A stretch of 64,000 nucleotides of DNA, taken from the NCBI GenBank assembly GCA_951799425.1, contig OX637393.1, positions 34,401,244 to 34,465,243 on the forward strand, in the 5' to 3' direction. The first letter of the stretch is position 1; each line of letters starts with the position of its first letter. The notes beneath the pieces were generated by a model, which was not told the origin of the DNA, did no database searches, and was given only the letters and a program-made list of their open reading frames with translations. Shown here one piece after another: positions 33,653 to 45,400 of the stretch. The translations under genes and the position numbers were made by a program. Source of the stretch: Ilex aquifolium (Eukaryota > Streptophyta > Magnoliopsida > Aquifoliales > Aquifoliaceae).

Positions 33653-34007
33653 TGTTAAATCAAAATTTCTTCAATTTTATAAATCAAAAATAAGTTTTAA
33701 CCACATGATGCATACCCCCTAACATTCATGAACCCTCAGTTTCTCGCCTAAAATTCCCTATACTGCCACACCTGGACTTACAAACGGGAAAACAAAGAGG
33801 CTTACACACTCTTGGATTTAAGACAAAGGCTAGGTGATCAGGTTAAGAAAAAACTTATAACTGATTTAATGGAATTGAAAGAAATAGAGATTTAAAACAA
33901 ATAAGAGTGTTCAAATGTAATTTCATAACTAGCTATATATATATTTATTTATACATGGAATTGTTGATGCTCCAATAGCATTTGATAGTGAAAGAAATGA
34001 ATTTTAC

Positions 34008-34055
34008 CTTGTTGTGAGGATGAAGACTGAGAGGTGGACTCAGTAAGGAAGCCAT
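34008..34055 (-). CDS. Possible first coding exon of an unidentified gene (16 codons)
   Basis: On the - strand an ATG gives MASLLSPPLSLHPHNK and ends exactly at a GT donor (cacaacaag|gtaaaattc). The Ser/Leu/Pro-rich start would suit an organelle targeting peptide. The upstream 5'UTR-like sequence (34056-34330) shares its distal 100 bp with the segment before the syntaxin fragment. The next exon is not seen. The FAR1-like exon ending at 25119 is phase-compatible, with the viral element then sitting in the intron, but nothing else supports joining them. Confidence 0.3.
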
Positions 34056-34224
34056 GGAGGAACAGCCACTCATCTGTAATTCATTTGCTTTGCTCTGTAA
34101 TTCAGTTTGGGTAAGAAAGCGAAGAAGAGCAGAGGCCTCTGCATGCTTTGGGCGGGAATGATTTGCCAAAATGGAGGGAGACCATCCAGCTTGCGTAAGG
34201 CAGTGAAGAAGAGCAAACGACGCA

Positions 34225-34332
34225 GTTCGTTGCTGTCTTCTTGGCTGGAAAGATTGCTTGGAACGACACCGTTCCAATTAACCGCAAAAGTTGCTGTTAG
34301 ACCACTAACAGCAGAGGATCTGCACCCGTATG
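34225..34332 (-). repeat. Dispersed 5'-region repeat shared with 19925-20040 and 58344-58459 (opposite strand)
   Basis: On the - strand the text 'ctgctgttagtggtctaaca' followed by gcaacttttgcggttaattgg, and then ccagccaagaagacagcaacgaac, is the same as at 19933-20030 on the + strand. An insertion/deletion of some 80 nt separates the two versions further on. It is a shared promoter/5'UTR or a small mobile repeat. Confidence 0.75.
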
Positions 34333-34339
34333 AATAGAG

Positions 34340-35095
34340 CTAGTAAAATAGGGAGGAATGGGCGGGTGGACAGTTTTCTCTATTTTGATTGTTTAGTTGT
34401 TATCTTTTTTCTATATGACGCAATGCAAATACCACCGACTTATGCCGAGGACATCATCGGGATTGGACTTTGGAGGGACCAATATTGCATACATTCGATG
34501 TACTAGTGGTGCAATCCCCACTGCTTTATTCCTGTTTTTGGAAGTTTGCTTCTTTGGTTTCTCTACATTCATGTGCTGGTCCAACTTTGGTGTCAAAAGA
34601 AGTCTTTTCATTTTATTCTTTTTGTTTGCACTTAATAGTGTGGCTGTGAAAATACTACCATATTTGGGGTTAATTGTAGACAGTTCTAAAAAAATTTCAA
34701 TTTGGAAGTAATTACATCAATAGCTGTAGATCACAATATTTATGGGTTGAAATTTTCTGAGTAGAATTTATTTACAAGGGGGCTTCTTACCAGACAGTTT
34801 GATGTGTTTAGGCTTTTGGCCTAGTGTATGCTGGATGATGCAGGTACTAATCAGTTTTCAAAGGGTGAGAGGGCAGACAGGAGAGTACTCACTAACTCTG
34901 TTTTTGAAACTTTTAACATTCCAAAAGGTGGTGGTTTGAAACTATTTGTCTATGACGTTGTTTGTGTTATATTGAATTACTAGTTATTACCTGTGCCTGA
35001 AGGCACAGAGTAATAAAAAATGGTAAACAATAAACATATTTGTATTTATATCCAAAATCAAATTACAAATATAGAGAAAAGATAAAGGAATTTAA
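34340..35095. other. Intergenic sequence with nothing recognised
   Basis: AT-rich sequence. A 104-codon frame on the + strand at 34397 shows hydrophobic stretches but no family features, and I do not support it as a gene. Confidence 0.4.
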
Positions 35096-35104
35096 TCATC
35101 GGTT

Positions 35105-35294
35105 TGTAGTGGGGGTGAGAGGTGGTGGGCGGCAGTGGTGGTGGTAAGAGACGGTGATGGTTGTGGTGGGTGGCAATGACCGTGGTGGCGTTGGTGGAGG
35201 CGGTGGTGGAGGCGGGCGGTGGTGACGGTGGTGGTGGCGATGACGACGATGGTGGTGGTGGCGGTGGCGGTGGTAGAGGTAGTGGTGGGGCGGT
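35105..35294. repeat. GGT/GGC-rich imperfect microsatellite
   Basis: About 190 bp of ggtggtgg(c/a) variants. It produces Pro/His-rich open frames on the - strand that are not evidence of a gene. Confidence 0.9.
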
Positions 35295-35579
35295 TTCAAA
35301 CACTATTTTTTTTTAAAGTATTTATGAGAAATAATTTCTAAAAATATTTTTAAACAATTACTCCAAACACACCCTTAGAGGCCTATTTTTCCTATTAAAT
35401 TTAGGGTGTTAATATTAGCCGTTAGATTAATTTTAAAGTAAAATTTAAAGTGATCTCAACCGCGAATAGCAAAAGTCATTTTGTTTATCTTTTGAGATTT
35501 GAATTGTAAGCTACTTTATTATATAGATATTAAATTCAAGTATTATTTTTGGACATTTGTTCTTTGTGTTATGTTGGAA

Positions 35580-35930
35580 TATGTTGTCCCATTATGTAGT
35601 GTTAGATTATGTTAGATTATATAGAATGTTGTTAGATTATTTAAATGTTGGATTTATTTAACATTTTGGATTATGTTGGCTTGGACTTAGGCTTGGGCTT
35701 GAGATTGAGCTTGGGCTTGGGCTTGGGTTTAGACGGGTACAGGGGAAGCGGGGACGGGGACTAGAAATTTACCTGTGGACGGGGATTAGAAATTTACCCG
35801 TGGACGGGAATGAGGATGAAAATTATCCCCGTTGAGGAGGGTGGACCGGAGATGAAAGGAATTTTTTTAAGCAGGTACAGGGATGAAAACTACACCTTCC
35901 GCCCCCGCTTCGGTCCACTGACATCCGTAA
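35580..35930. repeat. Simple and short tandem repeats upstream of URB1: ttagattatg, gcttgg and gacggggattagaaatttacc units
   Basis: Three neighbouring arrays are visible: gttagattat words (35600-35640), (g)ggcttg units (35683-35730), and two copies of a 26-bp gtggacggggattagaaattt unit (35757-35808), followed by ccgcccccgcttcggtccac. The gacgggg/ccccgtcc text belongs to a widespread plant repeat family. Confidence 0.65.
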
Positions 35931-36051
35931 GTGCAATTCGCCCTTTAAAAATAAAGGTCATAATTTGAGCGAGCATTTATGAAATTTATCCTTTTCAATT
36001 CAACTACGTGGGTTAACCCGACCCGCCAAGTTTCTGCCTATGTACAAATCG

Positions 36052-36060
36052 CTAGGGTTT
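36052..36060 (-). promoter_or_regulatory. Telo-box (AAACCCTAG) upstream of URB1
   Basis: The + strand reads ctagggttt, the complement of the plant telo-box, about 45 bp before the CT-rich leader. Telo-boxes near the transcription start are common in plant genes for ribosome biogenesis and ribosomal proteins, which suits a URB1 gene. The role here is inferred. Confidence 0.6.
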
Positions 36061-36096
36061 AAGGTTTATCAACTGAGGAGTCCTTGAGCTCAAAAC

Positions 36097-36099
<3 letters not shown>

Positions 36100-36128
<29 letters not shown>

Positions 36129-36416
36129 TCACTTGTTGTTCTACTCTCCTCTGCTGGTAAGCACCCCTATCTCTCTATCGCTCTATATTTAATATGCATA
36201 TACCCTATTGAAGTTTACATCAATCGCTCTGATAAGTCTAAATTTGATTTTTTTCGTAATTAGTTTTATGCCTAAATTCTTGTTCAGGGTAAATTACTCA
36301 AGTTATGATTTTTATCTTGTTATCAATGAGAAAAGTTTCATACCTATAGATACATAGAAAGAAACTGTTAAGTAATCGATGCCCTGTATTTTTCTGTTAT
36401 TTTTTGAATTGCAGTG
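36100..36416 (+). promoter_or_regulatory. URB1: URB1 5'UTR: CT microsatellite, leader exon and leader intron
   Basis: A (CT)n tract (36101-36128) lies in the presumed leader exon, which ends in ctctgctg at 36156. A GTAAGC donor follows, and a ttgaattgcag acceptor at 36404-36414 ends a 258-bp intron two bases before the ATG at 36417. The structure is predicted from splice signals only. Confidence 0.6.
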
Positions 36417-39400
36417 ATGGAAGATAATGAAGAAAGCGAGTTTGAGAAAGAAAAGTTCTTAGAATTTGAACTCAGAGTGTGCCATGAAGCTAAATTACAA
36501 GAGTTATTGCGTAATATAACCTCAACTGAACTTAAATTATGTTCAGACGCCTCAAAAGAGTTCATCAAGTTACTGAAAGGTGATTCTGGAGGCGAATGGC
36601 TCTGCCAATACATACAAACGTCCTCAAAGTGCTCTGAGCTCTTACAAGCGTGGAAGGTCCGACAGGGCAAACCCGGATTATCATACATATTGTCACTAAT
36701 TTCCACTATCTTATGTCATCCTGATGGAAAATACAGTCACGATGATCTAAAAGGTGTTGGTGTGAGTAGGGATTTGGATAAATTTGCTCGTTTGATAGTT
36801 GACGAAAACTTGGGAGATCTTTATAAGGAACTGAATAGTAAAGAAGCGAAGCGCCAGAATGCTGTGCTTTCTTTATTGGCGTCTGTTGTTAGACGTGGGT
36901 CAGGATTGGCCTCAGATGTCGCTAAGAATTTTGATTTTAAGCTTACTATTTTTCCTAAGCTCGCGGAGTGTAAACATAAGCGAATAGAGGTGAAAAGGAA
37001 GCATTCTACGAGAAAATCATTTGTCAGGTTTGCAATGTCCTTTTTGGAAGTGGGAAAACCTGGACTGTTGAGGTGGGTATTACAACAGAAGGAAATGTAT
37101 TCAGGTGTGTTCCGTGGGCTTGCGAATGATGAGGATGAGATAGTTATTTATGTTCTGTCCACTTTACGGGATAGGGTTCTTACTCCGGATTCATTGGTAC
37201 CTCCAGGGCTCCGGAGTGTTCTGTTTGGTAGTGTTACTCTGGATCAACTAATCTGCATTTCTGGTAGGGAAAACGGTGGAATTGCTGCAGAGATAGCACA
37301 CAGTGTCCTGGTTATGGTTTGCACCGACTCTTCCAATGGGTTGATGCCGGATTTGAAGAGACAGCCTGATCCTTTAAGAGGCAATCCAAAGCGACTTTTG
37401 GGTCTCATGAAGAGGCTAAAATCAACAGAGGTTGACTACCATAGAGACCTGCTTTTGGATATTGTAAGTGGAAGACCATCTTTAGGTTCAGCATACCTGG
37501 ACGAGTTCCCTTACAACCTGGAAGATCTTGCCTCACCCTCCTGGTTAGATTTTTTTAGACATTGTCTGAATTCTTTCCTTTTGTTTGTTCATAGTTTATG
37601 TAGTGACTGAAGTAGTTGCAGGTTTGCTGCTGTTTCTCTGGCTGCAAAATTGGTTTCCTCAGTGGGCAACTGCATTCCTTTTTGTTTTCTTGATTCTCAG
37701 TCTCAGGAGCCACCTTCCTTTAGCAGTCCAGATGTGCAGAATATTATCAAATGCATAGGTCCTCGTCCATTCACCCGATTGATAATAAATAAAGGGTTAT
37801 TGCACTCTGATTCCCTTGTCAAACATGCAACCTTAAGGTTCGTTTTGGAGGTGCTGAAGTTGTTGGACTCTTTCATGGGCGCTCTAAACAATGGTTCTTA
37901 TTACAGCAATCAAATGATTCACAGGTTGATATCTCTAAAGCAAGATATTGAGAATGAAGCCCGGATTTTGCTTCCAGATCCTCAAGTTCTGTTATCATTA
38001 CTCTCTTCTCTGAATGCTCATTACAAGAGTAGTGGTTTGTGTTTGAAGAGAGCAGCAGACTCAGATATTATGTTTGAGCATAACATAAATGGCTTTAAGA
38101 AATTGAAAAAATGTAGTGTATATGACGAGACAGACATTCTTGTTAGTGGCATTAGTTCTTCCTCTCACATCGGTTTGCCAGAGGACAGTGCAGGAGTTCT
38201 GGATACATATAATGGGGATAAATTTGAAAATGGAGATGATCATACAAAGGTTATTGCTGAAATATGGGATTTGCAACAATCCTCCATGCCTGCCATGGCA
38301 CTAGAGGACGAAGAAACATACTTCTACTCGAAGTTGCTTGACACTCTCAAAATTTATCGAGTAAGTTCCAATCTTCTGAGTAATTTCTGCATGACATATT
38401 TTAGAATCAATCTGAGTGAAAAACAAGGTTTCTTGAGGTACTTACTAGGGTCAGCCAAATTCTTTTATTTTTAGATGTTGTAAGGTAAACATTTTGTGAA
38501 GTGCTTGTGTGTTTGACGCCATTAAAGATGGTGTATGCTCATCAATTAAAACTATTGTAGACTACAGGGAAAGACAATTTGATCAGTAATCAGAACTATG
38601 TGAATGGGAGAAATGGAAATTCTTTTCATGACCCTCTTTGGTACATCTTTTAACAATCTCTTTATATTCTTGTGCAATGATTATGCCATCTAATTGTACT
38701 TCAATTAGCCATCTTGAGTTAAAGATTTTATTTAACTTGTGTATTAACTGACAGAATTTATGATTATATGAAATATTGCAACAATGTTAAATATCAAATT
38801 CTTCAAAGCACATACATATGACTCCTTTTATCATCGGTTGCTTTTCAGTTCAAAATGGATCATCTGTTTCATTTTCTTTTATTCATACATATCTATTAGG
38901 GCAGGGATTTTTGTGTGGATTTTAGAAAAATTATTTTGTTACCGATGTAATAATTTTCTTCATACATACAGTCATACAGACATTCAGGACATTCGTCATG
39001 GAAAACTATGATTTGTTTAATCAAAGACGAACCCAAGCTAATGTCAGTTAATAAGCTTGATTGTAAGGCTTCTCTGAAGTTATGTTAGCATGTCAGAGTC
39101 GTACTTCTTTTTGGAGCTTTGTTGTATGGTCTATCTCATAGCTCATATTAATCATTGCATCAAAATTGCATGTTTTTTTGTTGTCTCGTACGTCCAGTTA
39201 CTTCTGTGATAAATACCTTGGTGGGCTTTGAACCCTATTACTATCTGAACACTTCTATAGGATAGTATTGGGATGCGAGGCTCATATTGTGTACTGGCAT
39301 ACCAAGTATTTGCCCCATTTTGTATGTTTGATTTTCTGCTCATTCATTTGGTTTCAAGAAGCTCCTGAGCAGTTCTTTCTTTTCTCATTATGCTCAGCAA

Positions 39401-42400
39401 ATCTGGCCGGAAATCGCTGGACTTCCTGTGCAATTAGTCCTTCAGTTTGCTGCTCACAGACAACTAAGTTATTGACTGCAATTGTTACCTGGATTCAGTT
39501 CATGTTGCAGTATATTTGATTTGCTTCAAGCATGTTGTTCTTGTGCTGTGATTGGAATTGTTTTCTATAATCCTAGAATATCAAACAGATTTCTTGATTA
39601 CTTGTAGTGTCGCATAACACTGGTGCATATCAGAGTTTTCCTAAAAGATGGATTTTCATGATTCTCTCAGAATATACATGCTAAATTGAATTGTCTTGCC
39701 TGCCTTTTTTGTGGCTTCATTTGTTTGTTTTCCTTTTTTTTTTTTGGGGTGGGGGGCAGTTTTTTCCAACTTACTTAGGCAGAGGTCAAGCTCTCATCTG
39801 CCTTCAACAAATCTGTCTATTATATTGATTGTTCGCTTGTTTTTGTTGTTTTCTCTTGCAGCGGACTATGCCTGGTTTTTTAGGGTGGTCATTTGATTTC
39901 TTCAAAGTTCTCCCTAGTAAACCTTTGGCATTACCAACTATTTTGCAGCAATCTTTATTATCGCTACTCGTAGAACATATTGGATGGTCTTCCAAGTGTG
40001 AAGTCCCTGCCCAAATGCAGCCACTAATGTACAAGCATCTTCATACGTTTATAAACATACTGATTTATTCATCTGTCAAAGACATAAAGGATCAAGCATA
40101 CATTCTGGCACGGGCAGCCATGTTAAGTACTGGTGCATTTGATAAAAACCTGTGGGAAATTGGTGCATGGTTCTTATTTCTACCTGGCTACACTGGGGAC
40201 AATTTTTTTGTTTCAGAGCAGGAGGTTGAAATCTTGCCAATTTTTTCTTCAGTTATTTCCTTTTTAGGTGATGCCGTTTCCACAATTGGAAATAACTTAT
40301 TCAAGTATTGGGATCTTTTAAGGCATCGTATCTACCAGTTAAAAGGTGTTAAAGGTAATTCTTATTTTCATATAATTCTTTTGGTCGCATTCAGAGTTTT
40401 GGCTATTTTTTGGCTTTTTTTTGCCATTTTAAATGGACTTAAATTGTTGTTTGTGAGTTGGGATGACATAGGGGATTGAGGGTGGAGTGGGATGGAATGA
40501 GGAAGGAGGAGAATAAAATAAATACAGGCAATACACACCAGCAAAGCTTTGTTGAAAAGGTGCCTAATTTCCTCTCCCCATCAATATTTGGTTATATTCC
40601 CTTATGAGAGATCAATTGAGTTGTAAGCTCTAATGGCGAAACTAGAGGAAGATACTAGGCAGTGCCAACAGTGGCCATAATGAAGGGGATTGTGGTGTTC
40701 GGTGGAGACGTGGTTGTTATTCATGAGACTATGATGCCTTATTTATAGTTTTTAATTGTTTTCATAATTTCATTCTGATTACATTATTTGGAAGCTAAAA
40801 GCGAAACAGAACAATTTCTTGTCAATACTTTTTACTAGGCTTTGAGCCTTCGGACAACACAGGCGAGTGTATTTCAGGATTAGGAGTGATCTGTTCAACT
40901 TCACAAAACCTCAAGAGGGTGGATCCTTTTCTTTTTAATAAAAAACTGAAATGGTCCCCCAAACGTATCATTGATTTTTTTTTCTAATAAGATATTGATA
41001 GTTCTGACTGATAACTACAATCATATATCTTTCAGTTTTTTTTGGTTGAATTAAATTATTTACAGGTCTGAATTTTTGTCTAACTTTTTCTTTTAATCTT
41101 AAGTAAAAATGTTATTATTAACTTTACATATGTACTATGGGTAGTTTGCATAGTCAGTTGAGTTAATTTATGCATTTTTGTTGGCCTAAGTTTATACCAG
41201 GTATTTTTACTGTATATTTTGGGTCAGAGATTATGGCTCCCCCTGATCAACTTATCGAAATTAAGCATTCTTTAGCCAAATGAAAAGAAATTTTTTTTTT
41301 TGAAAAATTAGGCAAATAAAATTTGTTTTTGCTCATCACCTGTTATAAAAATTGAATGTAAATATTGCTTTTATTCTTAACGCAGGTAACTTGTTTTTGT
41401 CAGACTTATCTCCTGATTTCAGCCCCCTCGTTATTTGTATCTTGGAAAAGTGCCTAAGGTTGCTCAGTTCAGGATCTGGAACCTTCACTTTACCTGAGAA
41501 ATCAATGATATCATTATATGTATGCAACACGTTAAGATATCTCTTGCAAACTCAGGTAGTTACCTTGTGCCCTGCCCATTATGGTATGCTTTTAGTACAT
41601 CTATAATATAAGTAGATTATATACTTTGAATGCAAGACATCATTAACATCTGAAATTTGATAGGTTGAAGTTGGATTGCTATCTTCTTTGATAAGTCTAT
41701 TATTATCTGAGAGACTTGAGGACCACTGCTCCGTAGTTGATGTTGCTGGTGACCTCTGTGAGTGGAAACCATTGAAGAATTTATTGCTGTTCTCAGAGAG
41801 TGTAGCAAAACGACAATCTTGTAGCATTTCTTCAATTGATAGGAAATTGGTGGGAGCTGATAGTTCTTTTGTCCATTCCCTTTGTGAAGTTAAGAGAGTT
41901 TTAAGGAGTGGGGATGGTGAACGCCAAGGATTGACTGAAATATCAACAACATTTTTGTTTTCAATGCTATGCACAACACCTATAGAGATAATAGATAACT
42001 TCCCATCTGTTATATCTATTTCACAGCACTTACTTAGAGTTCCTTTTTCACTCTTTCTCTCTGTATTTTACCACGAACAAAGTCTTCTTAATGGTATCTT
42101 CAAGTCATGGCCAGAGGTGTTTTTTAGTGCTGTGGAAGGGGCTTTAAATATGATCTATGGAGAAGGCGGCAATGTAGAAGTAATTGATGACATAGATGTC
42201 GATTCTGTAGGATCTGCTTCTGTTGCATTGAGTTTCTTTTTGAAACGGACACCTTTCTATGTGCTATTTCCAGCTTTTGTAAGCACTGGTGGCACGCACT
42301 TGTTAGAGCACTCAAAATTCCAAAAGTTGCTTATATGTAAACTCTCTGAAGGGACAACTGATCACTTTGTTTCCTGTTTTCGAATTGTGCTCTTTTGGAT

Positions 42401-45400
42401 TCATCAGATACAATCATCTTATAGAAGCAAGCCATTGGACAAACTTGAACAGATTTCTGAAGTGTGCTTTATTCTCATACAGCGCATGCTGGCACAATTA
42501 TTGGTTCAAAAAAATGATTCTGACTGTTTAGCAATCAATTCAGCTGAATGTGTTCAACAAGTGGCTGAAATCGTTTTCTGCCATCCAGTGTTGACAGCAT
42601 CCTTGGAATGCCCTTTGCAGGGTAGTGAGAAATTTGCAGATGAAATTTTTGGGCAAAGTGCGGAGAAGTTTCTTGCCATAGCCCGTCAAGGAATACACAG
42701 AGTGGATCATCATGTCTTGAATATGTTAGCAATAACTTCTGATCACTTATTTGCTTTATGCAATGGTCAAGAATTTCTACGTCAAGTTGGCTGTGCAAAT
42801 AAACAGTTTGTAAAGGCATATAAAGTCCTTGAACAGAAGCTTTTTCTGATATTCAGGGACAGGTTTGATCAGTGCATAAATACTGAAGATTTCATGCCCC
42901 TTGTCCCAACATTAGTTGCTTTGCATACTTTGATTCGCTTCATATCCCCCTTTAAGCTTCTTGAATTAGTTCAATGGATGTTCGTTAAAGTTGATCTCAA
43001 TGACTCCTCGGTTTGGGTATCTTCCAAAAGTTCTGCTCTCTCTGTTGCATTATGTATTGCGGGTTGTGCTTTTGATTTGCTATCAGTATATTTGCATCAG
43101 ACAAATACAAAACAAACACCATTCGATTTTTTCTGGGGAATAGAAGAGGAAAATTTTGATGTTACCTGGTTTGAGAGAGTTTACAATCAAGTATGTGAGA
43201 TTGCCACATGTTATGAACTGCATGCTGCAGATCTATGTTTGCTGAAAGCTGTTAGTGTTGCAAGCACACGTAATGTTGAGCAAAATAAGATTCTTTCACT
43301 ATGTATGGCTATGTTGAGGGTCATAACAAACACTCCGTTGAAATTGCTTTCTCATTGCATCCACAAGACAAGCATGACTAAATCCAAACTACTGTTCTCT
43401 CTTACTGAAATGAGTTCCCTGCATCTGTCTGTCTTTGGAAACTTATTTTCAGATATGATCAATAGATCTTTGGTTCCCTCGAGCAATCTGATGCAAGCAA
43501 AATGTAGTCATACTCCTTCAGATGAGGACTTTATTATGCTTCTGCCTATTGCCTTGTCCTACTTAAAATCAACTTCTTTGAAATTTGGGGAGCAGTTCTG
43601 CAAACACTTGAGAGACATACCTTCTTCCTACTGGAGGATCCTCTCATGTAGTTTTTCTCAGTGGAAGAGCTATGTTTCTGGGGACATTTTTCAAGTAGAG
43701 TGTTGTGAATTCTTGCCTTCGTCTGTGGAGGAACTTCTCAATCTTGTCCATGACAGTCTTTTGGGGAAAGCAATTCTGATGCTGCGGTACTTTTTTTCTG
43801 TAAGCGGGTGTTCTGTGAAACTCAAGAAGCGGTTGAGGCTATTTGATTGTGTTTGTCCATGTTCTGGTGCAAATGACGATTTGCTGGACTGCAATTCTAG
43901 TGAAATTGATGTTTATCCACTTGTTCAGTTTCTAAACCTAATAGTCAGAACTGTTGCAAAAATACAGTTTTGTAGATTGCTGTTATTTCCCTATGATAGT
44001 GAGATTGACTTTTTGCCAAAGGAAGGAAATAGGGATACGAAAGAGATTCCTTTGGAAGTGGGATCCAAAAGAGAGTACTTGTCAAGAATCGGATTTATAA
44101 GCATATTGGTGAGCACATGGCAAGTGATTGTCAAGAAATTTCCTTCAAACTCTGACAACTCCAGGGATGTAGGGGACACAAAATCTTCCTTGTTCAGATT
44201 TTTGGAAGTCTTTCTGTTGAGAAATATTCTGGAATTAACGGCGAATATGCGTGACTGTCTTGTGAAATTGCATTCTCTCCCCTGCATAGAACAACTTGCA
44301 CGGTCTACTTTTCTTCACAGATTTGAGGACCCTGCAACACTGGAGGTTCTCCGAAGTGTACTTGAGTTGCTATCTGAAGGGAAATTCTCTCTTTCTGTAG
44401 TTCTTCAGCTGCTTCTTGCCCACTCTCAGTTTGCACCTACTATTTCTTCTGCCTTGAAATCATCCGGTTTTTCTCAAAGTGGTGTGATTTTTAGGCCTAT
44501 GTCCAGCTTTCTGAGAGCACTTATTCTTCCTCATACTGAGCAAAATGCCAATGATGGAAAGAATCTTCTGCAAAGATCTGAGATGTATGGGAAACAGTTG
44601 GAACTTGTGAAGTTGCTTAGGATACTCTTTCGGTTCAAAGCTCGGCAGTGTGGTTTTGATTTTGAAAAGGAAATCGGAATAAATTCTAGGGAATTGCTTT
44701 TCTTGCTTTTGTCATCTTATAGTGCGACTCTTGGTGAGCTTGACTTGGAAATATACAATCTTATGCATGAAATTGAGATTGCAGATGAATCAAACGCTGG
44801 TAGTATTGATGAAATGGATTTCCTTTGGGGAAGTGCTGCTATAAACATTAGAAAGGAACGGGAAAAAGAGCAGGATATGTCTTGTGATAAAATTAATGAT
44901 ATTGAAGCAGTCGAAGAATGCCGAAGAAGTCATTTTAGAGAAAATCTTCCCATTAACCCCAAATTGTGTGCATATACAGTGCTTTGTTTTCCTTATTATA
45001 GAACCGTTGGTGAGGGAATTTTATCCTCGAACAAGCTTCACCAAGATAATTATGAGCATATGGTTGAGGTACAAACTACTGTATAACTGTTTAGCTACTG
45101 TTTTTAATGGGCGTTTATTACGATTTATGTCCCAAGCAAGATTTTTCAGTACTAAATTCAAATTATTCTATTCAGGCACGTTCTGCTACTGCAAGTTCTA
45201 CAAATGTTGAGAAGATACAAATATATGATCCTGTTTTCATCTTGCGCTTGTCGATTCATAGTCTGTCAATGGGTTACATCGACCCTATGGAGTTTGCTAG
45301 TTTAGGATTGCTAGCTGTTGCATTTGTTAGCATGTCTTCACCTGATGACGAGATGAGGAAAATGGGTTATGAGGCTGTTGGAAGATTTAAGACTGTGCTA

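Larger units (their letters stand above)
25745..33950 (-). mobile_element. Endogenous pararetrovirus (Caulimoviridae), near genome-length, florendovirus-like layout
   Basis: On the - strand, from 33652 to 26595, lie a 30K movement protein, a coat region with a zinc knuckle, an aspartic protease, a reverse transcriptase, an RNase H and a separate downstream ORF, then a TATA-bearing promoter region. There is no integrase and there are no LTRs, so this is a pararetrovirus and not an LTR retrotransposon. The total of about 8.2 kb matches one caulimovirid genome. Both sides have (TA)n: 'atatatatatatatat' near 25751 and 'ctatatatatatatttattt' near 33932, as reported for florendovirus integrations. 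One large polyprotein region plus ORF2 also fits that group. Three frame changes break the polyprotein, so this copy is defective. No tRNA-Met primer site was found. Exact ends are inferred. Confidence 0.88.

Noticed and set aside
25745..33950. Reading the element as an LTR retrotransposon
   Set aside because: No integrase, no repeats at the ends, a 30K movement protein is present, and domain order is that of Caulimoviridae.
35058..35303. Pro/His-rich frames on the - strand
   Set aside because: They result from the GGT/GGC microsatellite.
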